DNA from: Streptomyces sp.
Lineage (GTDB): Bacteria; Actinomycetota; Actinomycetes; Streptomycetales; Streptomycetaceae
DNA length: 64,000 bases
Reading direction: 5' to 3'
Assembly (NCBI RefSeq): GCF_019510245.1
Contig: NZ_JAEKKT010000127.1
Span: 148,867 to 212,866 of the forward strand
Position numbers and translations under genes: made by a program. Each line of letters opens with the position of its first letter. Position 1 is the first letter of the stretch. The notes under the pieces were generated by a model, which worked only from the letters and a program-made list of their open reading frames with translations, was not told the origin of the DNA and did not search any database. Positions 51,167 through 61,191 of this stretch are shown one piece after another.

Positions 51167-53620
51167 TCAGCGGCGCCGCAAGCCGAGTTCGAACCAGACG
51201 GTCTTCCCGGCGGCGGTACGGCTGGTGCCCCACTCCCGGGCCAGGGTGCTGACCACGCGCAGGCCGCGCCCGGCGTCGGCGTCGGGGCGCGCGCTGAGCA
51301 GGGTCGGCAGGGTGTGGTCGTCGTCATCGACCTCGCACAGCAGGGTCTCGCCGCGGATCAGCCGGAGCTGCACCGGGCGGCCGTGGGAGTGCCGTACGGC
51401 GTTGGTGACGAGTTCGCTGACCATCAGTTCGGCGGGATCGGCGAGCCTGGCCAGGCCCCACTCGTGGAGCTGCTCGCGGACGACGGCGCGGGCCCGGCGG
51501 ACCTCGGCCGGGTCGGGGGCGAGCCGCCACTCGGCGACGTCCTCCGGCTCGATGCCGTTGAGGCGGGCCATCAGCAGGGCGACGTCGTCCTTGCGGCCGC
51601 CGCGGGTGTTGAGGGCGCGGATGATGGTGTCGCAGGCGTCGTCCATGGAGGCGGCCGGGTGGGCGGCGGACTCGCAGAGGGTGGCGAGACCGACACCGAT
51701 GTCCTCGCCGCGCATCTCGACCAGTCCGTCGGTGCACATGACCAGCCGGTCGCCGGGTTCGACACGCACCCGCAGCGACTCGAAGGCGACCCCGCCGACG
51801 CCGATGGGCGCCCCGGTGGGCAGGTCGAGGAGTTCGCTGCGCCCGTCGACCGCCCGCACCAGGACCGGGGGAATGTGGCCGGCGTTGGCGAGGTGCAGTT
51901 CGCTCTCGATCGGGTCGTAGACGGCGTAGAGGCAGGTGGCGAGGTAGCCGTCACCGAGGCGCTGTGCCAGGTCGTCCAGGTTGCGCAGGAGCTGGGCGGG
52001 CGGCAGGTCCAGGGCCGCCATGGTCTGCACGGCGGTCCGCAACTGACCCATCATCGCCGCCGAGTTGAGCCCATGGCCCATCACGTCGCCGACCACCAGG
52101 GCGGTGCGGGCGCCGGGGAGTTTCACCGAGTCGAACCAGTCGCCGCCGACGCGGCCGAGCAGGGTGCCCGGCAGATAGCGGGTGGCGATGTCACAGCCCG
52201 CCATGCGCGGCGGGATGTGCGGCAGCATGCTGTCCTGGAGGGTCTCGGCGACGCTCTCCTGGTAGGTGTACATGCGCGCGTTGTCCAGCACGAGCCCGGC
52301 GCGGGCGGCGAGTTCGGCGCCGGTGGCCCGGTCCATGTCGTTGAACATCTCGCGCTCGGGGTGGCGCAGCAGGATCATGAAGCCGAGCACGACATTGCGC
52401 GCCTTGAGCGGTACGACCAGCATCGAACGGCCGGTGATCAGCGGGCGGATGTCCCGCTTCTCGAACTGGGAGGCGATGGCGTGGCCCATCTCCTCGCTGA
52501 TCCGCGGCACCAGGACCGGTTCGCCGGTGGTCATGCACTGGAAGAACGGGGTGTGCGCCGGGAACGGCATGGCTTCGCCGACGGGGACGACGTCGTCCCA
52601 GCGGCCGGGTTCGTCGGTGTGCTCCAGGGCGACCCGGTGCCACATGGTGGTGGTGTCGGGCACGCCGTCCGGGAACCCCTCGCCGGCGACGACCTGTTCG
52701 CGCAGGTAGGTGCCGGCGACATCGGTGAAGCGGGGGACGACGGCTCTGCTGACCTCGACGATGGTGCGGGACAGGTCGAGCGAGGTGCCGATCTTCCCGC
52801 TGACCTCGGTGAGGAATTCGAGGCGTTCGCGGACGGCGGCGTACTCCAGGTCCTCGCCCTCGTCGTCGGCGAGTTCGGCGGGCACCGGCAGCCCCTGCGC
52901 GGCGACCCGCGCCGCGCGCTCCCGGCGTGCCATCCGCTCGGTGCGCCGGGCGACGCCCCAGTCGGGGGTGACGGGCACCCGGTCGTTCTGGCTGAACTCC
53001 AGGATGGGGTAGCCGAGTTCGAGGACCTGGGCGACGATCCGGGCGCTTTCGTCGACGCTCATGCTGGGCAGGATCTCGGGGAGCCTGCGGGCCAGTTCCT
53101 CGGCGCCGGGGAAGTCGGTGTGCAGGGCGAAGCCGGGGGCGATGCGCTCGAAGGCGACGCCCTCGTCCTGCTCGGCGTGGCGCAGCCGCCCGGCGTCGGC
53201 GGCGAGCACCAGCAGCCGCTCGTCGCCCGGCCCGACCAGCGGGTACGCCCACCAGAGCACGTCGACCCGGTCGTGGTCGCGGTCCGGCACCGTGATCCGG
53301 GCGCGGCCGGCGGCCGGGAAGCTCAGCCGTCCGTCGAGGGAGGACTCCAGGTCGGGTCCGAGTCCGTCGTACGCCGCGTAGGCGCCGTACGGGGTGATCT
53401 CGTCGTCATCGGGGAGCGCGCCGGAGACGGGCAGCAGGTCGAGGACGGAGCGGCCGACGGCGTCCTCCTTGGCGGCGCCGAAGAGCCGCCGGGCGCCGGT
53501 GCTCCAGTGCGAGACGTCGCCGTCGCGGTCGACGACGACCACGGCCAGGGGGATGCGGCCCGACGCGCCGTCCCCAGCACCGAGGCCGGGATCTGTGTCC
53601 CGCTCGCTGCCATGGTCCAT
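51167..53620 (-). CDS. PAS-GAF-PP2C(SpoIIE)-HATPase regulatory phosphatase
   Basis: An 817-residue signalling protein. A PAS domain is at residues about 20-130 (PLAVVVVDRDGDVSHWSTGA), a GAF domain at about 265-440, a SpoIIE-type PP2C phosphatase at about 455-675 (GGDWFDSVKLPGARTALVVGDVMGHG, MCTDGLVEMRG, GGRKDDVALLM in blocks), and a HATPase_c anti-sigma kinase-like domain at about 690-815 (VSELVTNAVRHSHG, DADAGRGLRVV). Streptomyces uses such proteins to control anti-sigma/anti-anti-sigma switches. The ATG at 53620 follows GAGAGAGGG. No partner sigma-factor gene lies beside it. Confidence 0.92.
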   Translation of the reverse strand: MDHGSERDTDPGLGAGDGASGRIPLAVVVVDRDGDVSHWSTGARRLFGAAKEDAVGRSVLDLLPVSGALPDDDEITPYGAYAAYDGLGPDLESSLDGRLSFPAAGRARITVPDRDHDRVDVLWWAYPLVGPGDERLLVLAADAGRLRHAEQDEGVAFERIAPGFALHTDFPGAEELARRLPEILPSMSVDESARIVAQVLELGYPILEFSQNDRVPVTPDWGVARRTERMARRERAARVAAQGLPVPAELADDEGEDLEYAAVRERLEFLTEVSGKIGTSLDLSRTIVEVSRAVVPRFTDVAGTYLREQVVAGEGFPDGVPDTTTMWHRVALEHTDEPGRWDDVVPVGEAMPFPAHTPFFQCMTTGEPVLVPRISEEMGHAIASQFEKRDIRPLITGRSMLVVPLKARNVVLGFMILLRHPEREMFNDMDRATGAELAARAGLVLDNARMYTYQESVAETLQDSMLPHIPPRMAGCDIATRYLPGTLLGRVGGDWFDSVKLPGARTALVVGDVMGHGLNSAAMMGQLRTAVQTMAALDLPPAQLLRNLDDLAQRLGDGYLATCLYAVYDPIESELHLANAGHIPPVLVRAVDGRSELLDLPTGAPIGVGGVAFESLRVRVEPGDRLVMCTDGLVEMRGEDIGVGLATLCESAAHPAASMDDACDTIIRALNTRGGRKDDVALLMARLNGIEPEDVAEWRLAPDPAEVRRARAVVREQLHEWGLARLADPAELMVSELVTNAVRHSHGRPVQLRLIRGETLLCEVDDDDHTLPTLLSARPDADAGRGLRVVSTLAREWGTSRTAAGKTVWFELGLRRR

Positions 53621-53804
53621 GGCCCAGGCCCTCTCTCCCCACGGCTCCGTAAAAGATCTGTGCCGCCCGTCACTACGGTACGGTGGCCGCCGGTCGCGAT
53701 GTGTGGCAATCCTGGAATTGGTTTCACCGGATCGCACCGGCGCGCAGGTCCGGGCCCCCGTCCGGTGCGCGAACCGCGTCCACCGCGTACCGGTCGCCCC
53801 TCGC

Positions 53805-56195
53805 TCAGTCCTCGTGGCCGAGCTGGAGATCGCGTTCGGTGCGGCCGCCGCCGGCGACCTGGAGGACGGTGGCGACCGGCGGGTAACCGGCGGCGATGAC
53901 GGTGTACTCGCCGGAGGACAGGTCCACGAACCGGAACGTTCCGTCGGCACCGGTGGTGAGGGTGTCCACGACGTTCCCGGCGGCGTCGAGCAACGTCACC
54001 CGGGCGTCCTCCACCGGCCGGCCGCCGCCGGCCCGGACCGTGCCCTTCAGCACGGCGCCGCCCGCGAGTTCGACGTTCTGCCGGGTCTCCCGGGAGGCCT
54101 GGACGGTGACCGGCAGAGCAGCCGGGCGGAAGGCGGGGGCGCTGGCGGCGAGGGTGTACTCGCCGGCCACCAGCTCGGTGATCACATAGCCGCCCTCGCG
54201 GCCGCTGCGGACGCTGGCGACGACCTCGCCGTGCACGTTGGTGAGGGTGACGGTGGCGTCCCGCACCGGGGTGCCGTCGGCGGTGAGCACGCTGCCCGCG
54301 AGCCGCCCGGCGCCGCCGAGGACGACGTCCAGTTCGACGGGCCGTTCGCCGACCGTCACGGAGACGGCCTGCGGCTGGTGGCCGCCGGCGGCGGCGATCA
54401 GGACGTACGACCCGGTGCCGGGCGTGGCCAGGGCGTAGCGGCCGTCCTCGGCGCTGGCGCCGCGGCCGATCTGCCGGCCGACGGCGTCGATGAGGGTGAG
54501 CGCGGCGCGTGGCACCACGGTCCCGTCGGGATGCTGCACCGTGCCGCAGACGGGGATCCCGGCGCCGGTGTGGGGCGCCCGGGCCTGCGGGATCGGGGCG
54601 TTGGCGGATGTCGGTTCCGTATCGGCGGTGGGGTGGGACACCAGCGGTTTCTCCTTGAGGAAGCAGGCGACGAGCAGGCCCAGCACGAGCACCGGGACCA
54701 GGTAGAGGAAGATCCTGGGCATCGCGTCGGCGTAGGCGCGGACGTAGGCGTCGCGCAGCGCCGGGGGCAGCGCGTGGACGAGCTGCGGGGTGAGGGACTC
54801 GGGGTCGGGCAGGCGGGCGCCGGCGCGGGCGGGCAGACGCCGGTGCAGGGCGTCGGTGAGCCGGTCGGCGAAGAGGGTGCCGAAGACGGCGGCGCCGACG
54901 CTGCCGCCGATCTGCCGGAAGTAGTTGTTGGCGCTGGTGGCGGTGCCGAGGTCGGCGGGCCGTACGGAGTTCTGCACGGCGAGGACGAGCACCGGCATCA
55001 CCATGCCGATCCCGGCGCCGAGGACGGCCATCCAGATGCTGTACTGCCAGCGCGGGGTGTCTGTTTCGAGCCGGGACAGCAGCCACATCCCGGCGGCGGA
55101 CAGGCCGCCGCCGAGCACCGGGTAGACGCGGTAGCGCCCGGTGAGGCTGATGAGCTGTCCCGCGATGATCGAGGCGCCGACGATCCCGCCCATCATGGGC
55201 AGCATCAGGAGCCCGGACCCGGTCGCCGAGGCGCCGTCGACCATCTGCAGGAAGGTGGGCAGGTAGCTGGCGGCGCCGAACAGGGCGATCCCGACGACCA
55301 GTCCGACCAGGCCGGTCACGTTGAAGACGGAGTCCCTGAACAGCCGCAGCGGGATGAGGGGTTCGGCCGCGTGGTGCTCGGCGACGGCGAACAGCACCCC
55401 GGCGACGAGCGCACCCGCACCCAGCCCGAGGATGACGCGCGAGCCCCAGGCGTACTCCGTCCCGCCCCAACTGGTGAGCAGCACCAGGCAGGTCGAGGCG
55501 GCGGCGAGCAGCAGGGTGCCCAACACGTCGAAACGGGCCCGGACCTGAGGCTTGGGCAGCTTGAGCACGAGCGTGATGACGGCGAGCGTGACCAGCCCGA
55601 AGGGCACGTTGACGTAGAAGCACCAGCGCCAGGAGAGGTGGTCGGTGAAGTAGCCGCCGAGCAGGGGCCCCGCGACGGAGGCGAGACCGAAGGCGGCGCC
55701 GATCAGGCCCATGAAGCGGCCGCGCCGCCGGGGCGGCACGATGTCGGCGATGATCGCCTGCACGCCGATCATCAACCCGCCCGCGCCGACGCCCTGGACG
55801 GCGCGGAAGGCGATCAGCTGGTCCATGCTCTGCGCCCGTCCGGCCAGCGCGGACCCGACGGCGAAGACGAGGATGGCGAACTGGAAGACGCCCTTGCGGC
55901 CGACGAGGTCGCCGAGCTTGCCGTAGACGGGGAGGCCGACGGTGGAGGTGAGCAGGTAGGCGGTGATCGCCCAGGACATCCTGTCGAGGCCGTGCAGCTC
56001 GCCGACGATCTTCGGCAGCGCGGTGGCGACGATCATCTGGTCCAGTGCGGCGAGGAGCAGGGCGAGCATCAGCCCGAAGAACACGAGCCGGGTGCGGCGC
56101 GGCCCGACTCCGGAGACCGGGGCGGGTTCCGGCACGGGGGCGTCCGCGGACACCGCGGCCGGTTCCTCGTACTGCACCAGCGTCGTTCCGCCCAC
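53805..56195 (-). CDS. DHA2-family MFS exporter fused to C-terminal carboxypeptidase-regulatory-like domains
   Basis: A 796-residue protein. Residues about 30-520 are a 14-helix DHA2 (EmrB/QacA-type) drug:H+ antiporter with [18 protein letters not shown], the motif [14 protein letters not shown], and [22 protein letters not shown]. Residues about 550-796 hold three beta-sandwich units of the CarboxypepD_reg type, each with G(T)V-x-x-DGTPVxxAxVTLxN-like sequence ([60 protein letters not shown]). The GTG at 56195 is chosen because GGGGAG is 6 nt upstream. With 14 helices the tail should be cytoplasmic, which is unusual for such domains. Confidence 0.88.
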   Translation of the reverse strand: MGGTTLVQYEEPAAVSADAPVPEPAPVSGVGPRRTRLVFFGLMLALLLAALDQMIVATALPKIVGELHGLDRMSWAITAYLLTSTVGLPVYGKLGDLVGRKGVFQFAILVFAVGSALAGRAQSMDQLIAFRAVQGVGAGGLMIGVQAIIADIVPPRRRGRFMGLIGAAFGLASVAGPLLGGYFTDHLSWRWCFYVNVPFGLVTLAVITLVLKLPKPQVRARFDVLGTLLLAAASTCLVLLTSWGGTEYAWGSRVILGLGAGALVAGVLFAVAEHHAAEPLIPLRLFRDSVFNVTGLVGLVVGIALFGAASYLPTFLQMVDGASATGSGLLMLPMMGGIVGASIIAGQLISLTGRYRVYPVLGGGLSAAGMWLLSRLETDTPRWQYSIWMAVLGAGIGMVMPVLVLAVQNSVRPADLGTATSANNYFRQIGGSVGAAVFGTLFADRLTDALHRRLPARAGARLPDPESLTPQLVHALPPALRDAYVRAYADAMPRIFLYLVPVLVLGLLVACFLKEKPLVSHPTADTEPTSANAPIPQARAPHTGAGIPVCGTVQHPDGTVVPRAALTLIDAVGRQIGRGASAEDGRYALATPGTGSYVLIAAAGGHQPQAVSVTVGERPVELDVVLGGAGRLAGSVLTADGTPVRDATVTLTNVHGEVVASVRSGREGGYVITELVAGEYTLAASAPAFRPAALPVTVQASRETRQNVELAGGAVLKGTVRAGGGRPVEDARVTLLDAAGNVVDTLTTGADGTFRFVDLSSGEYTVIAAGYPPVATVLQVAGGGRTERDLQLGHED

Positions 56196-56376
56196 GTACC
56201 GCTCCCCTACGTCGCGCCTGCGCACAATTGCCGCCTTATTTCCCGTAGGGCGACAACTGCGAGCAAGCGCGACGAGTTACGGCACGAGACCGACCGGCCC
56301 GGAGTTCCACTCGAACCGGTGAGGGAGCCAACGCCCCCTGTTCATCGGGACGTTGCCCAGCTCCTGCGAACCGGTA

Positions 56377-56820
56377 CTACTTCTCCACCTCGGCGGCGAG
56401 CTTGCCGAGCACCGCGTCGTAGATCCGGCCGAGGCCCTTGGGCGCGAAGGTCTTCTCGAAGAAGCCGCCGATGCCGCCGGCGCCCTGCCAGGTGGTGTGG
56501 ACGACGACCCTGGACTTCCCCTCGCCGGCCGGGGTGACGCGCCAGGTGGTGACCATGGAGGAGTTGCGGTCCTTCTCGACCAGCTCGCCGTCGGTGGGCT
56601 CGCTGACCTCCAGGAGGCAGTCCCGGACCCGCTTGCTGGTGGCCTGGAGCTTCCAGTGGACGAGGGTGCCCTCGCCGTCGCCGCCCTCGCGCACCTCGTA
56701 CTCGCTGAAGTGTTCGGGGAGCAGCTTCGCACGCGTGCCGCTGTAGTCGGCGATCGCGTCGAACACCGTCTCCGCGTCCGCCGCGACGACCCGCTCCGTA
56801 GTGGCCTCGACCTGCGCCAT
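56377..56820 (-). CDS. SRPBCC-family protein
   Basis: A 147-residue START/Bet v1-like protein. It starts AQVEATTERVVAADAETVFDAIADYSG, with EYEVREGGDGEGTLVHWKL in the middle and KTFAPKGLGRIYDAVLGKLAAEVEK at the end (quoted as family blocks). The fold binds hydrophobic ligands. The ATG at 56820 has GGAGG upstream. The 192-bp gap above it carries the SOS box and promoter of the broken radical SAM gene on the other strand. Its relation to that gene is unknown. Confidence 0.86.
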   Translation of the reverse strand: MAQVEATTERVVAADAETVFDAIADYSGTRAKLLPEHFSEYEVREGGDGEGTLVHWKLQATSKRVRDCLLEVSEPTDGELVEKDRNSSMVTTWRVTPAGEGKSRVVVHTTWQGAGGIGGFFEKTFAPKGLGRIYDAVLGKLAAEVEK

Positions 56821-56968
56821 CGCTTTCCTCCAGCACCTGAGTTCTCGGGGTTGCGCCAAGCCAACCACCCCGGCGCCCGGCCGCCCAAATCGGGGTGCCG
56901 TAAGCGGTCGGAAACGTGATCGGAAACGGCGTCCGCGCGGTCTCCACGGATCGTTCGCACGATCATGG

Positions 56969-56980
56969 GAACAGATGTTC
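56969..56980 (+). promoter_or_regulatory. SOS (LexA) box
   Basis: GAACAGATGTTC is a perfect actinobacterial LexA site (GAAC-N4-GTTC). A -10-like TATTCTGTG follows at 56981. It is 33 bp upstream of the GTG of the truncated radical SAM gene, so that gene was damage-inducible; its site remains though the gene is dead. Confidence 0.75.
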
Positions 56981-57012
56981 TATTCTGTGGGCAGTGCTAC
57001 CGAGGAGGCGAC

Positions 57013-57208
57013 GTGCGCTGGGAGAACCTCACCGAGGAGGCCGATCACGGCCGGGCCGGGGCCGCGGGAGTTCCGGGGGATCACGTTCCACGAGGTGCGG
57101 GCGCGGTCGATCATCGACCGGGTGCCGGGCGCCTCGCGGATGCCGTTCGAGTGGACGGTGAACCCGTACCGGGGGTGCTCGCACGCGTGCGCGTACTTCA
57201 CTGCATGA
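57013..57208 (+). pseudogene. Truncated, frameshifted Rv2578c-family radical SAM protein
   Basis: The GTG at 57013 begins RWENLTEEADHG, the start of the actinobacterial Rv2578c family of radical SAM proteins (spore-photolyase-like repair proteins). A frameshift around 57050-57075 moves the match to the next frame, which continues REFRGITFHEVRARSIIDRV, PGASRMPFEWTVNPYRGCSHACAY. It then stops at FTA where the family has CFAR, so the third Cys of the CxxxCxxC cluster site and everything after are lost. The original protein is about 330-350 residues. The cut at about 57195 is the left edge of the fragment region. The perfect SOS box upstream fits a repair role. Confidence 0.8.
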
Positions 57209-57231
57209 CCCTATTGAGCCCGGGAGGGCAG

Positions 57232-57441
57232 ATGCTCAGCACTCCGAACGCGGACAAGGCCTGGAAAGGCATGACAAGGTCATTCCCGACCCCGGAGGCG
57301 CCCGGCCAGTATGCCGCCCCGGACAAGGCGGAGAGGACGGCTTACGCCGTGCTGCTGCACGGACCGGCCGCGCGCTCAGGCGGCACCGACGACGCGAGTC
57401 AGTGGCTGCTGCTGCGCGACCGCACAGCGAAACGCCAGTAA
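57232..57441 (+). CDS. Hypothetical 69-residue ORF
   Basis: A short frame with ATG at 57232 behind GGGAGGGCAG. The sequence (MLSTPNADKAWKGMTRSFPT, PEAPGQYAAPDKAERTAYAV) resembles no family I know. It is in frame with the first part of the truncated radical SAM gene but lies beyond the junction. It could be a fragment of a longer gene whose start was lost. Low confidence that it is translated. Confidence 0.3.
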   Translation: MLSTPNADKAWKGMTRSFPTPEAPGQYAAPDKAERTAYAVLLHGPAARSGGTDDASQWLLLRDRTAKRQ

Positions 57442-57477
57442 CCGACACACCAGCAGCAGCCACACGTCAGGGACGCG

Positions 57478-58308
57478 TCAGTCACCCAAGACGCCGTCGA
57501 GGTAGTCCTGCGCGGCCCGCACAGGCCGCGCGGAACCAGCCTGCGGACAATCGCCCTGCGCGGCCCAGACGACCCCTGTGACTGCCCTGACGCTCACCGG
57601 GGCGTCTCCGTGTGCGCGCTCGGGCCAGCGCAGGCCGTAGGCGTAGAGGTCGAATCCATGCAGGATCCGACGCTCGGCTGGATCGGCTCGGTCCGTACGG
57701 ATAGTGATCCAGAACCAGAGGGGGAGGTTGACGAGGAAGACGGCGCGCCAGGAGGCGCCGAGCAGGTCGGCGTGGGTGAGGACGCCACCGAGCGCGGGAC
57801 CGGCGACGGCAGACAGCCCCATGACGGGACCGATCATGCCGAGAGCCTTGGACAGTTCGGTACCGGTGAACATGGCGCGGATCAGCCCGAACGTCTGCGG
57901 GATGATCGCGGCCGCGGCGGCCCCTTGCAGGGCGCGCAGGATGATGAGAACGGTGGCGTCGGGAGCGAGCGCGCACGCCAGGGAGGTCGCGGCGAACGCG
58001 ATGACCCCGGTACGAAAGACGCGCTTGCGGCCGTGGATGTCGCCAAGGCGGGCGCCGGTGAGCAGGCCGAGAGCGAAGGCGAGGGTGTAGGAAGCGCTGA
58101 ACCACGGGATGGTGGCAGCCGCTCCGCCGAGATCGGTATGGATGACAGGTGCGGCGACCTGGACGATCGTGGCGTCGAGCAGGTTCATGGCCTCGGCGGC
58201 AAGGAGTGCGGCGAGCGCAATCCAGCGCCACCGGTACGGCGCGGGAGCGTCGGCGGGGGTGCCCGGTGCGACGGGCGCGGCGGCGGGTGTGCCGGTCGTG
58301 CGAGACAT
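57478..58308 (-). pseudogene. Truncated MFS (DHA2) transporter with unrelated C-terminal tail
   Basis: The 276-residue frame starts at ATG 58308 (AGGGAG upstream). Residues about 30-200 are the first six helices of a DHA2 MFS transporter (ALLAAEAMNLLDATIVQVAAPV, ASYTLAFALGLLTGARLGDIHGRKRVF, GGVLTHADLLGASWRAVFLVNLP). The match then stops at residue about 200 and the remaining about 75 residues (ITIRTDRADPAERRILHGFDLYAYG, ending DYLDGVLGD) are soluble and unrelated; they look like the end of another gene fused in frame. A half transporter is not expected to work. It is divergent from the Lrp/AsnC gene that may have controlled it. Confidence 0.75.
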
Positions 58309-58434
58309 GCGGTCTCCCTGGGGATACGGGTCGTGACGGGCCGGTGACCACCGTGCCCACCCACCCGCACCCGCTTCCATTTCTTCGCAGTCGATGTGTG
58401 ATTACTTCCATTCAGATAAGCTAATTTGCTGGAT
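58309..58434. promoter_or_regulatory. Divergent promoter region between the MFS fragment and the AsnC regulator
   Basis: 126 bp, with an AT-rich stretch at 58392-58430 (ATGTGTGATTACTTCCATTC then AGATAAGCTAATTTGCTGG) unlike the GC-rich surroundings. Such AT-rich divergent regions commonly bind Lrp/AsnC regulators. No exact operator consensus can be assigned. Confidence 0.45.
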
Positions 58435-59430
58435 ATGCTCGTACTGGATGATCTGGACCGAGGCCTGATCCATGCTCTGCAGGTGGACGCGCGGGCACCG
58501 TTCACGCTTATTGCCGAGATCCTCGGCTCCTCGACGCAAACCGTCGTCCGCCGCTACCGCCGCCTGTACGCGCAGGCCGGGCTGCGGGTGGTGACGCTGC
58601 CGACATCGCGCAGCGCGGGCACGCACCAGTGGTTCGTGCGGCTGACGGCCGCGACGCGCAGCGCGCACGACATCGCGGTGGCGCTCGCGCGCCGGCCGGA
58701 CACCTCGTGGGTGAGGCTGACGTCCGGCGGCACCGAGATCGTGGCGATCATCCACACGGCACCGTCCGGTCCGGACGCGCACGCGCTGCTGCTGCGCGAC
58801 ATCCCGCGCAGTGCCGGGATCACCTCGGTCTCCGCGCACTACCTGCTGCACACCTACCTCGGCGGGCCGACCGCATGGCGGGGGCGGGTGAACGTGCTGG
58901 ACGAAGAGCAGCAGGACCGGCTAGGCGCCGAACGGGACACAACCGGCGTCAGCGGGCGAGCCGCGCACCCTGGGGAAGAGCCGTACCTGCTGACCGACGC
59001 GGACTGGGTGTTGCTGGACGCGTTGCGCGAGGACGCACGGGCCAGCTACGCAGAACTGGCGGCGGTGACCGGCACGACGGCGTCGACAGTGGCCCGCAAG
59101 CTTGCCGAACTGCGGGCACGCGGCGCATTGTTCTTCGACGTGGACGTGGAGCCGGCGGTGGTGGGCATCACGGTGTCGGCTCTGCTGTGGATGCAGGTCG
59201 CGCCAGCGCACCTGGAGGCCGTGGCCACCGCCCTGGCGGGCCACGAGGAACTGGCGCTGGTCGCGGCGACGACCGGGCCGACGAACCTGGTCGCGCACGC
59301 ACTGTGCCGGGACGCAGAGGCGCTCCACGCGTACCTCACGCGGCGCGTGGCATGGGAAGCAGTGGCACGCATGGAAACGGCCCCAGTACTGCGCACATAC
59401 AAGGCAGCGGTGGCTCTGCGGACACCCTGA
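58435..59430 (+). CDS. Lrp/AsnC-family regulator with two tandem modules
   Basis: A 331-residue protein made of two Lrp/AsnC units. Module 1 (residues about 5-145) has the [41 protein letters not shown] in blocks. Module 2 (about 185-331) has [38 protein letters not shown]. Each is followed by a ligand-sensing RAM-like domain. Double AsnC proteins are frequent in streptomycetes. The ATG at 58435 is used; a TTG three codons upstream is possible. It looks intact and was probably the regulator of the adjacent divergent MFS gene, now broken. It lies inside the fragment region. Confidence 0.85.
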   Translation: MLVLDDLDRGLIHALQVDARAPFTLIAEILGSSTQTVVRRYRRLYAQAGLRVVTLPTSRSAGTHQWFVRLTAATRSAHDIAVALARRPDTSWVRLTSGGTEIVAIIHTAPSGPDAHALLLRDIPRSAGITSVSAHYLLHTYLGGPTAWRGRVNVLDEEQQDRLGAERDTTGVSGRAAHPGEEPYLLTDADWVLLDALREDARASYAELAAVTGTTASTVARKLAELRARGALFFDVDVEPAVVGITVSALLWMQVAPAHLEAVATALAGHEELALVAATTGPTNLVAHALCRDAEALHAYLTRRVAWEAVARMETAPVLRTYKAAVALRTP

Positions 59431-59458
59431 CTCGCCTCGGTTCCGGTGGAACGGTCGG

Positions 59459-59620
59459 TTACGACGACACCCCCGCCCGCCGCACCGAATGGGCTGGGGA
59501 ACCTGCGGCAGACCCGGACGTCAGGGTGAGCTTCAGTCCTTCGGCCTCTCCCCGCCAGCCCTCCTCGAGGGCACGCTTGCGACGAGCGAGGAGGTCTTCT
59601 TCCAGCTCGTCCAGGCGTCT
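59459..59620 (-). pseudogene. Remnant resembling the C-terminus of an actinobacterial integrase/recombinase
   Basis: On the minus strand a frame reads [20 protein letters not shown] followed by [16 protein letters not shown] and ends at TAA (59459-59461). The pattern RLxELExDLxxRRxxAxxxGWxGExEGxxLTLT is found at the C-terminus of large Streptomyces integrases as I remember it. No start and no catalytic part are present. Assignment is by eye and weak. Confidence 0.35.
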
Positions 59621-59779
59621 GGGACACGACGCGAGGAGTCGTCACGAGGACGACACCCAACCCTGGAGACAAGCGCCCGGACGCCGAGCACAACCGGGAC
59701 CAGGCGTGGGCACGGCTGATCCAGAATCCCTCGGGCGGCCGTCGGCTTCCCTCGCGCAGCAGTGCCTCCCCGGGACGGC

Positions 59780-60466
59780 TGGTGGACATCGCGCGGAACT
59801 ACGACCGCGTCTGTCAGCGGGCCGAGGTGCCCTGCTGCCCGACACCACCGACGCTGACGTGCTTGCCGCGCTGCTGGTCGTCCGAATGCCGCGCGAGAAG
59901 TTCGACCACGACGAACTCAAGCTCACCTCTCTCGCCCGCACCAAAAAGATCACCTGGGCGCGTATCGCCCGGACGAGATCCCCTGCTACCTCGCCTGTGC
60001 ACCGGCCGGCACCGGCACCGCCGAGCTGGTACGGATCGCCGGGGACGCGCTGGGCGATCGAGGAGGTTTTCCAGGCCGCGAAGAACGAGTGCGGCCTGGA
60101 TCAGTACGAAGTCCGCCGGTATCCGGGCTGGTACCGGCACATCACCCTGGCCATGCTCGCCCACGCCTTCCTCGCCGCCATGGCCGCCGCCGCGGGGGCG
60201 GAAAGGGGGGCCGCAGAATCGGTTCCGGCGATCTTGCCCCGCTCACGGTGGCGGAAATCCGCCGACTCATGGCAGTTGGCCGCCCCACGCTGACGCTCAT
60301 CCGGCGCAGACGCCACGCACTGAACTGGTCTCTCTGGCGCCGACGTCACCAGGCCACCGCACGCCGCTGTCACTACCGCCGCCGCACCCGAAGTCACGAA
60401 CTCCCGCCACCTGACGAAACATCAGCCAAGTACGCTCATGAACACGTCCCTGACCAGCAGAAATAG
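59780..60466 (+). mobile_element. IS701-family transposase remnant (frameshifted)
   Basis: The C-terminal part of an IS701 (DDE) transposase is spread over two or more frames. One frame gives [19 protein letters not shown], then [40 protein letters not shown], which includes the Glu-containing EExF-x2-AK-x2-GLD block. An adjacent frame gives [20 protein letters not shown]. After about 60220 the match moves to another frame: [11 protein letters not shown] and HALNWSLWRRRHQATARRCHYRRR. At least two frameshifts and a missing 5' half make it inactive. No terminal repeats or target duplication were found. The following gap (60467-60678) holds nothing recognisable. Confidence 0.75.
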
Positions 60467-60678
60467 CGGACTGCAACTGGAGTATCAGCGCCTCACGTAC
60501 TGGTTTTCAAGTTCCTGCTGGTGCCCGGGACAACGGAGGAAACCTCCTGTCCTGGGTCGGGCGGTGTCACTCCCCGGGGTGAAAAGGCTGCGCTGCAGGA
60601 ACCCGGTCGCGGGTTCGAGAGTCCGAACAGGCACGTAGCGGGACTGTCGAACGAGTGGTGTAACTGGGGCCGTTGAGG

Positions 60679-61191
60679 TTACTGGCGGGCCGCTGACAGG
60701 CGGCCGGCGAAGGTGATGTCGAAAGCTACGTTGTTGTCCAGGCCGCGAAAGCCGAGGTCCGCCAGGGCACCGAGGCCGGCGGCGGGCAGGTGGGCCAGGA
60801 TGTGGCCGTGACGGGCGGCGGTGTTGTCGTGAGTGCGGCCGGGCCGAGCGGCGGATATCCGGATCAGGCGTCCCCTCTCGTCGGTCAGGGCGAGGAAGCG
60901 CAGGCCGTGATGGTGGTGTTCACCGGAGTGGTTACGCCGGTCGGCCTTTCCGGTGCGGCGTCGGGTGGCGATGAGGGTGCCGTCGATCAGGACCACCTCC
61001 CCGCCCTGCTTGGCGACCTTCTTCAGGGCGCGGTCCAGGCGAGGGGCCTGCGCGGCGAGGAGGGCGAGCCACCCTGACCGTATCGCCTTCAGATGGCGTC
61101 GCAGTAGATCGGCGAGGTGGTTGACGGTACGCGTGGACAGCGGCAGACGGCACTTGTAATCAAGCGGGCAGGTGTCCTCGGCGACCGTCAC
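60679..61191 (-). mobile_element. IS5-family (DDE_Tnp_4) transposase fragment
   Basis: A 170-residue open frame matching the middle of an IS5/IS427-type transposase: STRTVNHLADLLRRHLKAIR, EVVLIDGTLIATRRRT (first Asp), HHHGLRFLALTDERGRLIRI, PGRTHDNTAARHGHILAHL (second Asp region) and ADLGFRGLDNNVAFD. The C-terminal third with the catalytic Glu is missing, and it reads into unrelated sequence at VAFDITFAGRLSAARQ. The N-terminus also lacks the usual long HTH. No inverted repeats are seen. Inactive. Confidence 0.75.

Noticed and set aside
50291..53899. A plus-strand open frame of about 1,200 codons antisense to a methyltransferase and the PAS-GAF-PP2C protein
   Set aside because: High-GC Streptomyces DNA leaves long open frames opposite real genes. 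Its translation is Gly/Ala/Arg/Val-rich with no family motif, while the minus strand encodes well-conserved domains.
60585..60640. tRNA-like 3' end (GCGGGTTCGAGAGTCC) as a possible tRNA remnant or integration site
   Set aside because: The T-stem does not pair properly around the loop, no acceptor, D or anticodon arm is found upstream, and no CCA or complete att duplicate is visible.
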